Positions 34,085 to 46,245 are shown, numbered from the stretch's first letter. The stretch: 64,000 bases of DNA from Galeruca laticollis (GCA_963921935.1 OY998175.1:263307709-263371708); one strand, 5' to 3'. Numbers and translations: made by a program. The notes: generated from the letters alone by a model not told the origin.

Positions 34085-36831
34085 GAGGCACATAGAATAA
34101 TAATGGTCCAACTGCAATAATTTGAAAATTGGCGCCAGTCAACTAAAAAGTATCAATCTACCTTGATCTGTCATTATATTGGTGGTCCAACTCCATACTT
34201 CAGTTTCTGCTCAATAGATGGCACTACCTTACTCTTATTGTGATTGAATTTCATTATAGTTCAGTATAAAAATGGTACAACTATCACATTCAGAATAATA
34301 CTGGAACATCTTAGGAGTTAGACCATTATTACTTGCAATAACCGGACGTTGCAGAACGTTTTGTGTGTTTATGGTGGAATAAAAGTTTTATGATGGACGA
34401 ATTTAGTGATTTCAGTGACTCTTGGTCTGAATATATACCCAGCGAAAGCGCGTAGAATCTTCTGGTTAGTCTAATTTTCATACTTTAAGTCAATATCGAG
34501 TTAATTATGGAAACATAACCTAAAAAATTTGAAAACAGTTTCCGCCAATAAATTCGTGCTTTAAGATAGGTTTAATTATATCCAAATTTATCTTTAAATT
34601 GATGCTATATATTTCTTCATTATCTGAGAAGTATAAAAACTCTCAAACCGATTTAAATGCATGTTTTTGGTATTATAGATGCAGAAGCTTCACATGACGA
34701 ACAGTTAGGATTTGACGAGGGATTTGACTTTGTTGAGCAAGACCCACAACCATCCACAAGTATGGGGAATGGTTTATATCTCAAATAATACACATTTTAC
34801 GGGTTTTAAAAAATTTACAGGTGGCCTTGCAAGAATCAAAAGCAGAAATCGATCGAGGAACGAGAAAAATTGGAAAAATATTATTACAAAAAAAAGAGAA
34901 ATACTGGAAAAGAGTACATTTCTAGAAGAGGGTTAGAAATGAACGCGAAACAATTCAAAAACATTGACTGCAACTGCAGAAAGAAGTGTATTGATTTATT
35001 TCCATTTACCGAAAGACAAAACGCGTTTGAATCATTTTGGAGGCTTGGCGAGTATGTGGCGTGAATAGAAAACGCTCAAAAGATGGATCTAGTTTGGGAA
35101 AGCATACCCATTTTCAAAAAGTGTTGAAGACTAATAATAAAACACATAGAGTTTGCAAGAAATATTTTCTTGATACATTTAAAATAAGTAACGGCCGTTT
35201 GCACAGATGCATTTCGAAACGAGAAGCCTCAGATTGCAGAGAGCTAAGAGATACTACAGAATCTAGAAAGTTGGACGATTCTGATATTGTGAGGCATATA
35301 AAAACATTTCCGGCTTATTAAAGCCATTATTCTAGAATTGAAAATCTGAATAGGAAGTATTTGAACAGCGGTCTTACTGTAAAGAAGACGTATGATCTTT
35401 ATGTAGAGGAATGTCGAACCCAGAATATTGAACCAAAAAAATTGAAATACTATTATCAGGTATTCAATACCAAATTTAATTTGCATTCCAAAATTCCCCA
35501 TCTAGACACCTGCAAGTTGTGCGATGATCTAGAGTTAAAACTAAAAGGTTCCGACAACGAAGATATCAAAGAAAATCTTTCAGCTAAAAAGGAGTTGCAT
35601 TTATGGAAGGCAGAATCGGCGAGAGAGTGTTTCCGAAACGATTCTAAGAAAGCTGCAGAAGCATACATAGTAACATTTGATTTACAAAGGGCTTAGCTTT
35701 TTTCTGAGCTTACAACGTCTGTGGCTTACTACAAAAGAAATCTGTATTCGTCTAATCTGGGAATACATTCCTCCAACAGCAATACTGCTTACATGTACGT
35801 ATGGAATGAAACAGTGAGGGCGCGGTTCACAAGACATTGTAACTTTTTTAGTAAAACATTTTAAGCTTTATGCTGGGAACCATAAACATGTCATTGCTTA
35901 TTCAGATTCTTGTACAGTACAGAATCGGAATATAAAGATGAGTTTATCTCTGCTATAACTTGTACAAGATACAGAAGTTGAAATCAACGTCCCAGATCTT
36001 GAATTTTTGGTATCTGGACACTCCTTTTTCCCTAACGATGGCGAATTTGATATAATTGAGTCTGAAAGCAGACGCCATGGCATGATTTATCATCCAGATG
36101 AGTGGATAGATATAATTAAAAACTACAAGCGAAAGGAACCTAAGTTTGTATTATCTGAAATTCAACATGAAGAGTTTTTAAGCACGACAAATTAAGAAAA
36201 TTTGATTGACAATCGGAAAACTACTACGGATGGATATACCTTTAGCTGGCTTAAAATAAGATGGCTTCGATTTCAGAGAGATCTACCCCTTCAATTTCAA
36301 ATTAAGGAAACTTTAAATCCAGAAACTGAATTTCATATTGTTGATCTTCCCAAAAAAAAGTGTTGGTAAGCCTAGTAGGGGTTTGCAACAACCACTTTAT
36401 CACACAAGAAGAACTGTGACAGCTGCAAAGAAGAAGGACATGATGGATTTGCTGCCCCACATACCACCCGTACACATTAATTTTTATAAAAACTTGCCCA
36501 CTGAGACAGTCAACCGAGGTTTCTGCTCAACAAAACCTGGAACATAGATCTTCTGACGATGAAATGATTTATGATTAGACCAACTTGAACCAAATCGGTC
36601 AGATTTATAGTGGTCTTAATCCACATTTTTTTGTTCGCCTCCTAGTTTTAAGGTGTTTTTTGCAAAAATTCTCGATGTGTTATATAACCTACTCATGTTT
36701 TACTGTATTGGTTGAGAATAAACATCCATGTTATGTTCAAAAATTTTGTTGAATTTTTTATTCGAATTTTTATAATGAGCCTATTATTAGAAATTAACTT
36801 GTTTGGAGTTAGACCATTATTATTGTGCCTC
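34085..36831 (+). mobile_element. Sola-like DNA transposon inserted in errantivirus B
   Basis: 2,747 bp bounded by terminal inverted repeats GAGGCACATAGAATAATAATGG (34,085) and ATTATTATTGTGCCTC (ending 36,831), extending about 27 bp. AATT is duplicated at 34,081-34,084 and 36,832-36,835. A 4-bp duplication is the hallmark of the Sola superfamily. The motif GGAGTTAGACCATTATTA occurs both at the right end and internally at 34,315, a subterminal repeat. The transposase is encoded on the plus strand. The superfamily name is inferred from duplication length and transposase style. Confidence 0.7.
34394..36545 (+). pseudogene. Sola-like transposase, intron-containing and degraded
   Basis: The first exon begins MDEFSDFSDSWSEY (34,394). 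Later pieces are preceded by good acceptors: tttggtattatag before ASHDEQLGFDEG (34,680) and aaaaaatttacag before VALQESKAEIDRGTRK (34,822). Next come CNCRKKCIDLFPFTERQNAF (34,970) and HRVCKKYFLDTFKISNGRL (35,150), a conserved N-terminal Cys/His region. The core (35,361-36,195) has YYQVFNTKFNLHSK, PHLDTCKLCDDLELKL, AYIVTFDLQRA, then AYYKRNLYSSNLGIHS, AYMYVWNETVRARF and VIAYSDSC. This is the layout of large insect DDE transposases annotated as DUF7869-type. Frameshifts near 34,925, 35,060, 35,320 and 35,696 inactivate it. Confidence 0.65.
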
Positions 36832-37859
36832 AATTGTTGAATGAAATTGTGCGGCAATGCCGTTTGCTTCAGGATGATGTGAACTGATAAAATGAATTTG
36901 TATTTTATGAGTTTCTAATGAATCTTTGAATAAAATATTTTTTTATTCTGTTCCGTTATCGGATATTATTTGTTCCGGTATACAATGATGGGTGAAATAA
37001 CTAATTAAATTATTAACTATCACTATACCTTGGGCTGAGTTCAATTTATACAACTGCCCGTATTTTGAAAATGAGTCTATACTAGAAATTTTGTATTGTC
37101 TAAAGTAATAGTATCTAAATGTATTATTTGAAATGGTTTAATAGGTGTTGGGGTAACATTAAAATATGGTTTTACGGGTTTTAGATCATATTTTGTCATT
37201 TGACAAATTTCGCATTCGTTAATGTACGTTTGAATAGAAGATCTTTGATTAGGCCAATAGTATCGAGATTTTATATTATTTTCGGTTTCATTTAATCCTC
37301 TATGATTCCGTTTACCTTTATGATAGTTTTGTATTTCTTCTTTGATTTCATTTAGAGGGAAGTCAATTAATTTTTTATTACATTTGATAAATGAAATGTG
37401 TGAATTTTGGAAAAATGTTTGTATAACAGTGCTGAATTTTTCGTATGAGAGATCTTCAAAATAAATTTATTTTGCTTTTGGTGCTACATATTCTTTCACA
37501 AAATTGATTACGTCTTGTTCAAAGTTATTTTTAGAAAATTGTACTAGAATGCTTTGCTTAGTTTCATATAATTTAATTATAGTTGGTATAGCTGGTTTAA
37601 AATTAACTTCAGAAATTATAATTTGATTTTTTCCCACATTTACTGCAGATTCCGAAATAGGTATTCCTGCAATAGGATTCTCTATGTTAGCGTGAATAGT
37701 ATTATTATCGTCATCAATTTCGTCATTAAAATCTCTAGCTTCTACAATAAGCGATTCGGTTTCTACGTTTTTATTTTTAGTTTTATTTTGAAAGTGAGTC
37801 ATTAAATCTTTCCATATAAACTAATAATTTTTTAGGAGGATTATCCTAAGAATTTACTT

Positions 37860-39312
37860 AATTCATATTTAACTGGATTCGTGATAAACAGTCACTATTA
37901 GTGTTCAATGCACCTTTCTTGTACACTAAATCATAGTCGTATTCTCCGAGTTTCAGCCGCCATCTAACTAATTTAGAATTGGGTTCTTCCAAAGAAAATA
38001 ACCATTGAAGTGGTTTATGATTTGGTACTATAGTGAATTTTCTTCCGAAAAGATATGGGCGGAAATATTTTACAGCCCAAACAATTGGAAGCAGTTCCTT
38101 TTAAATTGTTGAATAATTTACTCCAGAATCGTCAAGTGTTCTGCTAGCATATGCTACAGGTAAATCGGTTCCGATTTTTCCTTGGCTAAGAACAGCGCCT
38201 AGAGCAAAACTGCTTGCGTCTGTTGTGAGATTAAATGGACGAGAAAAGTCGGGGTATTGTAAAATAGGATCATTCAATAACATATTTTTACAAGTATTTA
38301 AACAATTATTATAATCAGGATCAGTTATGTTGATTACTGCATTTTTCTTAAGACGATTAGTTGATTGGTTTAGTCAGTTTTGAAAAATCTTTGATGCATT
38401 TTCTATAATATCCAAGAAGACCGAGAAAAGCTTTGATTTCTTTACTAGTTTTTGCTATGGGAAATTTTTTAATAGCACTTATTTTATCGGGATTTGGTTT
38501 CACACCTTCAGGGGTAACAATATGTCCCGAATAAGCTATTTCCTTCTTCAAAAATTGGGATTTGTCAATTTGTATTTTATAATTCGATTCGCGTAAACTT
38601 GTAAATATTTCTTCTAAATTAATTATGTGTTCTTGCAAGCTTGTACTAAATATAATGATATCGTCAAGATAAACTAAACATTTTTAGTTTTGTATACCTC
38701 TTAAAATGTTGTCCATCACTCTTAGAAAAGTTGCTGGACCTTCCTTTAATTCGAATGACATTCTCAAAAATTTCCAGTGGCCATTTTCAGTAGTAAAAGC
38801 CGTTTTGGGTATATCTTCTTCAGCCATCTCAATTTGGTGGAGTCCGGAGGCAAGATCCAAGGTAGTGAAGTATTGGTAACGTCCTAATTTATCCAAAAGA
38901 TCGGGTTTGTTTGGTAATGGATATTTATCTCCAACAGTTATTTCGTTCGTTAAATTTTTGTGTACCGGTAGAGTCTAATTTTTTCTGGAACAACCTAAAT
39001 ACTACTCGACCACAGTGAGGATGAGGCTCTTATAATATTTTGATCTAACATACTCTGTATTTGATTTTGGACTTCTTTTTTATATACTTCTGGATATCTG
39101 TACGATTTAGTATGATTGGGTACATCATTTGTAGTTTTTATTTGATGCTTGATTCTACTCGTAAAAGTTAGTTGATTACCATCAACATGAAAAATGTCAG
39201 AATATTTTTTAATAAATTTAAGAATAGCATTGCAATTCATATGTTCTGTTCGAACTATAATAATATCAAATTTGAATTTTTCTGCATAAATAGCATTATA
39301 ATTATGGCTCAA
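37860..39312 (-). pseudogene. Reverse transcriptase/RNase H of errantivirus B
   Basis: RT: TKSYRYPEVYKKEVQNQIQS and MLDQNIIRASSSLWSSS (39,140-38,995); FTTLDLASGLHQIEM near 38,850; WKFLRMSFELKEGPATFLRV near 38,740; catalytic CLVYLDDIIIFSTS near 38,670; then FLKKEIAYSGHIVTPEGV and FLGLLGYYRKCIKDFSKL. RNase H (38,283-37,870): PFNLTTDASSFALGAVLSQG, then KYFRPYLFGRKF and a tail. Disruptions include a frameshift near 38,985, stops near 38,682, 38,356 and 38,101, and deletions. The catalytic aspartates are still readable, so decay is moderate. Confidence 0.8.
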
Positions 39313-39960
39313 GGTTTTTCCGTATTCGTCGAACTATTCAATCTCTGAAGGAGCACTTAAATCTACTTTAAAATATGACTCAGACGGATTTGAAATAGTG
39401 CATACAGCTTGACTATTTTCCGCTCTTGTAAGACATTATAGAATTTCTAATTTTCCGATTTTTGTATAAGGTATAATTATATCGCCATTTTTGATATTAT
39501 CAATATTCAATTAAATTATTTGTTCAGTTCGCGGAGGCACTACTATACAATTCGTGTTCTTGCTTCTTATTTTAAAATATATTATTTTTATTTCACTATA
39601 AGGCGTAATAAAAACATTATTTACTAAATCAATAGTTGCATTCAATTTTTTCAGATTATCTAAACCTAATAAGCCATCAAAATGATTGTGAAATTTGAAT
39701 ATACAATATTCTAAGTACATATTATTTTTTATTCTGAATATCTTTGGAGTTGGAATTACTGTACAATAATTTTGTTGACTTGAGCCTGAAGCAGAAGTTA
39801 CTTTGAAAGATTATTTTCATAGTCGATTTTGAAATATATTCCTTTGCAATTTCAGGTGTTACAAAAGATTTCGCACTACCTGTGGCAATAATTACTTTTT
39901 AATTTTGTTCGTTCAGGAAATATGTACGGTAATTTACTTCCATAATTCGTAAAATTGAAC
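39313..39960 (-). pseudogene. Protease region of errantivirus B
   Basis: Between gag and RT on the minus strand. The frame at 39,720-39,511 contains NHFDGLLGLDNLKKLNATID, matching the conserved C-terminal GLLG/GLDFL-like block of Gypsy aspartic proteases. The active-site D-S/T-G lies upstream (about 39,900-39,880, region of ATGSAKSF) and can be read only with mutations. Interrupted by stops at about 39,510 and 39,830. Confidence 0.5.
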
Positions 39961-39989
39961 ATTTCTACGTGTCTGTCTCTTCCGAGGCA

Positions 39990-40880
39990 ATTTCGTCTAA
40001 AAAACAATCTTCAACATCAGTTGGACGTTCAGTATCGTTCATATTATCCAATTCTTAGGAAATAAAATTTTTTCTATTACCCACAAATGCGATTTATTTT
40101 GGCCATTATTTTTATTCTGTACATTGGGTTTATTGTACGTATTAGAAGTAGATATACTCATTGGAGTAGGTTTTTCAAATTGATAATTTCTATTAGGTTT
40201 GAAAACGTTAGTATTTCTATTCTGGAAATTTGTGTCTCTACTTCTACTAAGTAGATTATTGTCATTGTTAAAAATCCTATTAAATTATGGTTGAAAATTA
40301 TGTTGTAAATTTGGTCTGTTTACTGTTTGGTTATTGGAATAATTATTTTTGTTACGTGATGTAACATTCAATTGTGACTTAGGCTTATTAAATGAATTTT
40401 TTGGATTTAAATTGTGGTTATTATTCCTTAAATGAACTTGAAAGTCATTCGTTAGAACATTTAAAGCTGAATTTAGATCGCTAGGATTCTTGGTACGCTT
40501 TAGTGTACCGAGAGGTTCCTTTAATCCGCGCAATAATACTGCTAAATTTCTGAAATAATTGCCTAAAATGGCTTGTTCACTTGTATAAGAGCGTGACATT
40601 ATTATTGATATTTGTAGATTCAAAAGATGCTGTATCCTATTGTAAAAGTCAAAAAGTGATTCATTTCCTTGCTTTGATTCCGATATTTCAATATTTAACG
40701 TGTAAATGTCTCGTTTATCTGCATATGTGTTTAATAAAGCATCTTTCAAATTCTGCCAATTTGTTATACTACAAGCTGAACTATATATTTCGGCTTGGTT
40801 AGATATTGTGTTATCATTATTTCTTATCAATTTTGTGTCTAAAAATGGTACACTTTGATTACTGTCTTCTTTTTCCATTG
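39990..40880 (-). pseudogene. Gag of errantivirus B
   Basis: Starts MEKEDSNQSVPFLDTKLI at 40,878. It reads 197 codons through a capsid-like helical segment (SITNWQNLKDALLNTYADKR, ESLFDFYNRIQHLLNL) into an Asn-rich tail (LRNNNHNLNPKNSFNKP) and a stop at 40,285. The rest of the tail (RSRDTNFQNRNTNVFKPNR style) runs to about 40,030 in broken frames. Gag would package element RNA. The ATG is plausible because the upstream 100 bp is non-coding leader. Confidence 0.65.
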
Positions 40881-40989
40881 TAAATTTTATATATGGATCA
40901 TAGCTATTGAATATTAAAAGAACTACATCTAAATTAGTTTTTGGTAATGCTCAAATAATATCAACATATTTTTTTAAAATAGTAATTTA

Positions 40990-41112
40990 CGCAACAAGTG
41001 CATAAAGTGGTACTTTTCATCACGAATGGAAAAAGTTGACCGCACGAGCTGTTAGGCGAGTGCGGCAATTCCATGAGCGAACAAAAGACACTTTATGCAC
41101 ATGTTGCATACA
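40990..41112. repeat. Short hairpin MITE
   Basis: The 19-bp arms GCAACAAGTGCATAAAGTG (40,992) and CACTTTATGCACATGTTGC (41,090) flank an inner pair CGCAC...GTGCG. It is non-coding and marks the 5' limit of errantivirus B. Confidence 0.65.
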
Positions 41113-41194
41113 TTATTTTTTCTACAGTCCTATACAAAAAAATAAAATTCAAATAGAAATTTGGGATATTTTAATTGAGCTCCTTCGGTAAATT

Positions 41195-41392
41195 ACAATT
41201 ATACGTATTCCAAGTTTTATGAATGTCCATCTTCGATGCCCAGCCAAGATTCATTGTGTTAGTTATACGTATTCCAAGTTTCATGAAAGTCCATCCTCGA
41301 TGCCCAGCCAAGATTCATTGTGTTAGTTATACGTATTCCAAGTTTCATGAAAGTCCATTCTCGATGCCCAGCCCAGATTCATTGTGTTAGCT
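41195..41392. repeat. Tandem repeat, 3 copies of a 64-bp unit
   Basis: ATACGTATTCCAAGTTT starts at 41,201, 41,265 and 41,329, an exact 64-bp period. Each unit continues CATGAAAGTCCATCCTCGATGCCCAGCC and ends TTCATTGTGTTAG. Copies differ at only a few positions. Confidence 0.9.
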
Positions 41393-41564
41393 TATGGGAA
41401 GCGTGAAATAAAGTTAACGTTATGGCACTTATTCCAACGCTTTTTTACTTTTTGCACTCTAACCAAAAACAACCACTTTAAGCGCAGCAAACCGACGAAA
41501 TACAAGGTACTTCAAAGATAGGGCGTAAAAAAAATTATTTCAAATGGTAATAATGGTATAATTG

Positions 41565-42491
41565 TATTTTTAAACCCATGAACAACGTTAAAATTGCCAA
41601 TAAAACATGCTTAACCATAAAGTCTATTCTCACTAATTTCAAAGACAAAACATCAATTCTTAATCTTTCAGACGTAATAATTCTATTCCATGCAAAAATT
41701 GCGATAATGAATATATCGGTCACACTGGCCAGAAATTAAAGAACCGTATAAGCCTCCATAAGAGCGACTGTAGGTTACATCCTGAAAGATGTGCCTTGGC
41801 TGAACATGTAATTGATAATGATCACTTTATGGATTTTGAATGTGTTAATATTTTGGACATACAACCAAATACCAAAAAAAAAGACTTTTTTTAGAAATGG
41901 CTCATATATTTCAAGAGCCTAATACTATTAACAAAAAAAGTGACCATAATAATCTGAGTGATATTTATTATTATATACTAACAATTCAAAATAAAAATAA
42001 GTAAATTTCAAATTCTTATACATAATTAGAACTATCTAAATGAAAATTTGATGATTATTAGAAATAATTTTATTTTAGATGAACGAGTTTGATATTTTCA
42101 ATGATTTTGAATAAAATGAATTTATGAAGAAATTATTAAGATGACATCTATAATAATTTGAGGTTGAGTTTTATATAATAAAAGAAGAATATTCGAATAT
42201 CTATTAACCTATATTATGAATATAACCTATTTTCTTCTTTGGTTTTTTAAAAAAAATTTAACATATAAAGAAAATGTTTACATTCATGAATCTGTCAAAA
42301 TGACTTATGATAAAAAATCTTTTTAAAAAGTTCAAATATAATTATATTCACCAATTTATAACAATCTCAATTTACTTATCCTTGATAATGGAAATAAACG
42401 TTTCCGAAAGCTTGGAAGAAAAACAAGAGTTTTCTTTAAATAACTTGCCTTTACCCTAATCTTCGTGGTTTTATACCTAATTAGTTGGCAA

Positions 42492-42556
<65 letters not shown>
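41565..42556 (+). mobile_element. Penelope-like element, 3' end
   Basis: A GIY-YIG endonuclease pseudogene (about 41,570-42,003) is followed by a ~490-bp 3' region containing GGAAATAAACGTTTCCGAAAGCTTGG, a Penelope-type 3' UTR phrase, and a (TA)n tract at 42,495-42,556. The reverse transcriptase is missing, so the copy is 5' truncated; a 64-bp tandem repeat lies just upstream. Confidence 0.7.
41570..42003 (+). pseudogene. Penelope GIY-YIG endonuclease, frameshifted
   Basis: After the linker (NKTCLTIKSILTNFKDKTSI) the frame shifts to PCKNCDNEYIGHTGQKLKNR, which contains the C-x2-C pair and the Y-I-G-x-T core of the GIY-YIG fold. ISLHKSDCRLHPERCALAEH and then FECVNIL follow. A run of A's at about 41,875-41,883 causes another frameshift, after which FLEMAHIFQEPNTINKKSD and SDIYYYILTIQ complete the C-terminus to a stop near 42,003. 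The enzyme nicks target DNA for retrotransposition; this copy is inactive. Confidence 0.75.
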
Positions 42557-42558
<2 letters not shown>

Positions 42559-44639
42559 ATATAACTCTAAAACCTCTTCAAAAATATCTTGATATTTTTA
42601 ACTTACATTTGCCACGGCCTGAAATCCTCTCACAGGTGAACTCGTTCTGGTGCCAAGTTTATCATTATTTTAAATTTAGTAAATAAAATTTTTGTTCAAT
42701 TCAAAATAAAATAAGAAATCCTTTAATATTTATTTTAATATAACTCAACTTCAAAACTATAAAGCTTTTCGCTTCTCCCCAATTTGTTCAAATTATAGTG
42801 CAAATAGATAACATTCACCTACCTTCATAAACTATTATTCCATTAACGACTGACAGTTTGTGGGAAAATGTCTAACGTCACTCCCTAATAATTGATTCAA
42901 TTTTTGACAGCGTATTTTAAAGATTATTATTAATACAACTTATCTACAAGTTCCTGATTAGAATGGAAAATATCGAGTTTCCGTAGAAAAACACGAGTAT
43001 AGAAAAGATTTTGATATGTACACGCACTAATTAAATTCAACCTTAGTTTCCCGCTGATCAAAATATATTCAAGTTCAAATTAGCATGCTTATTATTCAAT
43101 TGACTTTCTGTCAATCTTTTCGTGTATCGATATACTATTAAAAATGTTGTTACCAATTTTTTTTCTCACCGAATTTAGTGGATTCTATTGGAATTTCATC
43201 GCGGAACAGACGGGTTTCAAATTGGCTGACTCCAGTATACAAAATCTCTCACCCGAGAAATACTTTTGTGGATAATTATCTGCTGCAGGCAAATTCTCCT
43301 TCCCCTAATATTACTCCAATTGTGACTTTAGTTTAATTTAATTGATAACACATACTTTTTAAATAATTATCAAAAATGTTAATCTCAAATTACAAATCTC
43401 CATTCTTTTCAAAATCTGACACTGACACCCCTCGGACATATTCTTCCAGTGTCATCATATTTCCAAATCGGACAAACCTTAACAACCTGAAACATTTTCC
43501 AGCAATCTTCCTGAATGTGAGTTATTAATTTTTGGTTATCAAAACTCCCTCTGTCACAAACGATTTTGATGTACAGGGTAAAGATTTGTTTATTTGAAAT
43601 GATTTTTATGTTTATGAAATTTTTTACATATTATTATATTGAAAAGCCAACATAACACTAAACAATCAACCAAAACAACCTAAAATTGAATATAAAACCC
43701 TTCTATCTTGTATTACGCTGAATAGTTGGTATCGTTTTATTATTGCAAGATAGAAGAAACTTTCAATTACCGTAATATTTCATACAACCATGTAATAATG
43801 TAATATATGAAAATTCCCAAAAATATTATCAACAACTGGTAAATAAACTGTATGCTATAACATTCCCTCAATTTCATTGAACTTCTATTAATTGTCAATC
43901 TAGAATAGTTCAAAGAGATTCACCTTTTCTCTTTTAGATCATCATGTACATTTTGATACAGATAACATTAAATATTTAATCTCATTAAACATTTTCCAAT
44001 AACTTTTGTAATGATTATACAATACCACATTTGATAATTAGACAAAATCAATTAAAAATGAAACTCCTGATCTATTATCAGACAAATTAAATTGTCTTTT
44101 TATTATTATAAAATAACTCAAAATAAGATATTTTTTTTATTTCGTTTTTTAGAATGACAGTCTAAAATAAATTTTATTCTCTTCGAGGCTTCAAGAATAT
44201 CTTGAAAACATATGACACTTATAACATTTTAATATTATTCCCCTTTTTTAGTATTGTTAAGTTATTTCCACACTTGTGTAACTTTTCGTTGAGTACTAAA
44301 TTTTCGGTAAGACTTCTTTTATTCTTCTATTAGTTATTAATTGATACACTTACTGCTAATCGGATACTCTTTCTTCAATTCCTTCTCACAAGCTTTTATC
44401 AAAATCGACTTAAACTTAATTATTATCTTATTTTCTGTGCCTTTATCATATTTTAGGGAACTAGTAATTCTTTTCCTAATAATTATTTTGAATAAAATTG
44501 CCAAGGACTGTTAAACATAAGAATAGTAATAAAATTTATATTCTAAGTAAAATACGAATTTTCATTGATTTGGAGGCAAATATTTGTACAGCTGAGAGAT
44601 GTCAAAAATTCCACGAGATTTTCCTAATTTCCAAAAGAT
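42557..44639. other. Non-coding stretch, partly LTR-side sequence of Gypsy family A
   Basis: No gene recognised. The block at about 43,045-43,075 resembles 28,046-28,070. A possible donor (GCAAAT|GTAAGTT, minus strand, about 42,607) has no convincing exon upstream. Confidence 0.35.
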
Positions 44640-45530
44640 AGCTATTAATTCCGTTCTCCGTTTCCACCCGGTGAGGACCTTCGTAAAGTAACTACAACTT
44701 CGCACAGATATTCTTCCTACGATTTAGAACCCGAAGTTCCTTAAGAAGTACCAAATCACCTTTCTTAAAAGTAACTTGTTTTTTTTTACTTTAGTGTTCC
44801 TTTTTTATATATTTCTGCGCAATCTCCAATATTTTATTGTAGGTTTCCTGTAATATTACTTGATATTCTTTATCCACTTCCGTTTCCCATGGTCGATCAG
44901 GTGCTTCATTTTTCATGATAACGTTAGGTGGTTTTCCGGTTACATTCTGTGGTATGCTGTTATAACAATCATGTATTTTTATTTAATTTTTTTCCAATTT
45001 CATTGTTGGTCATAAACTAGGATCCTCAAACATTTAATTAATTCCTTAATAACTCTCTCGGCAGGATTTGCACATAGATGGCGAATACTGGTGTATAATG
45101 ATGAAACATTTGACTTTTTCAACCATCATTTCAAAATAAATCAATAAAATAAGTGGCATTATCCATTACACAATTTTCTGGTATTCCCACTTCCAAAAAG
45201 TGTTTTGTCAAACGTTGTTTGATTTTTTGATTGGTTTTTTTGCATGGATGAGCTGTTAAAAATTTAGAAAACAAGTCGTAGACAACAAAAATAAGTTGAT
45301 TACATTCTTCGCTTGGAGTGAGGTTGGATATAGAATTCACTGCAATCATTTGTGGTGATCGAGTGGTTATAATAGCTTTTGCTAGATTTTCATTCACTAC
45401 ATTTCATTCTTTTGCAAACTGGCATACTTCACATCTTCCAATTCCTCTTATTGCTTCTGATCTATTATTCTCCAATCCTTCAAATCTTCCCCCAGCTCTT
45501 TGAGGTCTCTTATATTCTGTTAAATCGGTT
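44640..45530 (-). pseudogene. Integrase remnant of Gypsy family A (third copy)
   Basis: The zinc-finger end (GRCEVCQFAKE) lies at about 45,430-45,400 before a stop. The core follows with NENLAKAIITTRSPQMIAV, LIFVVYDLFSKFLTAHPCKK and NCVMDNATYF (45,397-45,131). Compared with the 29 kb copy, the first catalytic D aligns with NSI..N, so it is lost. After a break, the C-terminal part reads PWETEVDKEYQVILQETYNK and VTFKKGDLVLLKELRVLNRR, ending near a GPHRVETENG block at 44,670. The rest of the element is absent. Confidence 0.7.
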
Positions 45531-45960
45531 CATAGTGGAAAATTCAGGAGGTAAAAAGCTTCAATTACTGCACTTAGTATCAGGCATTTTTCACTGCCAC
45601 AAAGCACCCTATGGAATTAACCAAAACAAGTTATTTATATTAATTATCAATACCTACAGTGGTATCAAAATGAACAGCATTGCAAATTTGGCCCACAAAT
45701 CATTTTCTACAAAGGATATTAGAAAACAATATTTAAAACTAATAATGGATAAAAGTCAATAGAAACACTAGAAAATCTTTGGTATTTTCCTATTTCAAAT
45801 AAATGTATTAGATTCAATTAAGTTTATATTGTTGTATATTCTGTAGTTGCTTTGGAATATCAATATATGTATATATTTACTCAATTCAAGTTTCGTTTTT
45901 TATTATTCCAGATCCCATCTACACAGTTTTTAATAGAATGTGAAGAAAAGAGAATATGAA
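45531..45960. other. Stretch with no recognised gene
   Basis: Contains an open frame (plus strand, to 45,762) without motif. It may be family A leftovers. Confidence 0.35.
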
Positions 45961-45964
45961 TATA

Positions 45965-46245
45965 TAATGAATGTTACTGCTTCAACCCTGACTCTGCGGA
46001 ATCTACTCATATATCTTTTTTAAATGTAACAAACAGCTTCTAAATAATTGAACAATATATTGAAAAAATGCTACCAATTCTAAAAAATTTGCAGTTACTT
46101 CGATATACATCTGTTGATGATAGTATTATCGAAACAATTGTAATTTTATTGGAATATTTACCATTTTTAAATATAATGTGGAATTATTTGGAATCAGCTA
46201 GTTCCATTTGAAAAAATAATATGAATATATAACTGTAACCTGTAT
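45965..46245. repeat. Foldback element (family FB), complete short copy
   Basis: Left arm about 45,970-46,110 (CCCTGACTCTGCGGAATCTACTCATAT, then CAATATATTGAAAAAATGCTACCAA, TTGCAGTTACTTCGATA). A short loop GTTGATGATAGT follows, then the inverted right arm about 46,130-46,240 (TATCGAAACAATTGTAATTTTATTGG, TAATGTGGAATTATTTGGAATC, TTCCATTTGAAAAAA). No coding capacity. Confidence 0.7.

Larger units (their letters stand above)
33534..37460 (-). pseudogene. Integrase of errantivirus B, split by a transposon
   Basis: Integrase coding runs from about 37,460 to 36,836, then resumes at 34,080 and ends near 33,534. The upstream part has a zinc-finger region around 37,300-37,180 and core motifs. Near 36,900 the core reads ISSHHPEANGIAAQFHSTI, the region of the catalytic Glu; the expected E-R-F-H motif appears as AQFHSTI, so the Glu itself looks mutated. 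The downstream part continues IGHIRLLNNQTEF and LLAYNNSIYSVTTLKPYEII and then a Lys-rich tail. Removing 34,085-36,831 plus one AATT copy restores the frame exactly. Other stops exist. Confidence 0.75.
32400..40985 (-). mobile_element. Errantivirus-like Gypsy element B, with env and a nested DNA transposon
   Basis: The minus-strand order is gag (40,878), protease, RT, RNase H, integrase and env (to about 32,400), matching insect errantiviruses. The integrase is split by the Sola-like transposon at 34,085-36,831. LTRs are not visible: the env end meets a foldback half at 32,400 and the gag side meets a hairpin repeat at about 40,990. Elements C and D belong to the same lineage, with shared RNase H and integrase blocks. 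Confidence 0.8.

Noticed and set aside
41195..41392. CRISPR-like regular repeat
   Set aside because: The whole 64-bp unit repeats with no unique spacers; it is a simple tandem repeat in eukaryotic DNA.
42590..42660. Splice donor with short open segment after the Penelope end (minus strand)
   Set aside because: No acceptor with a pyrimidine tract and no second exon.
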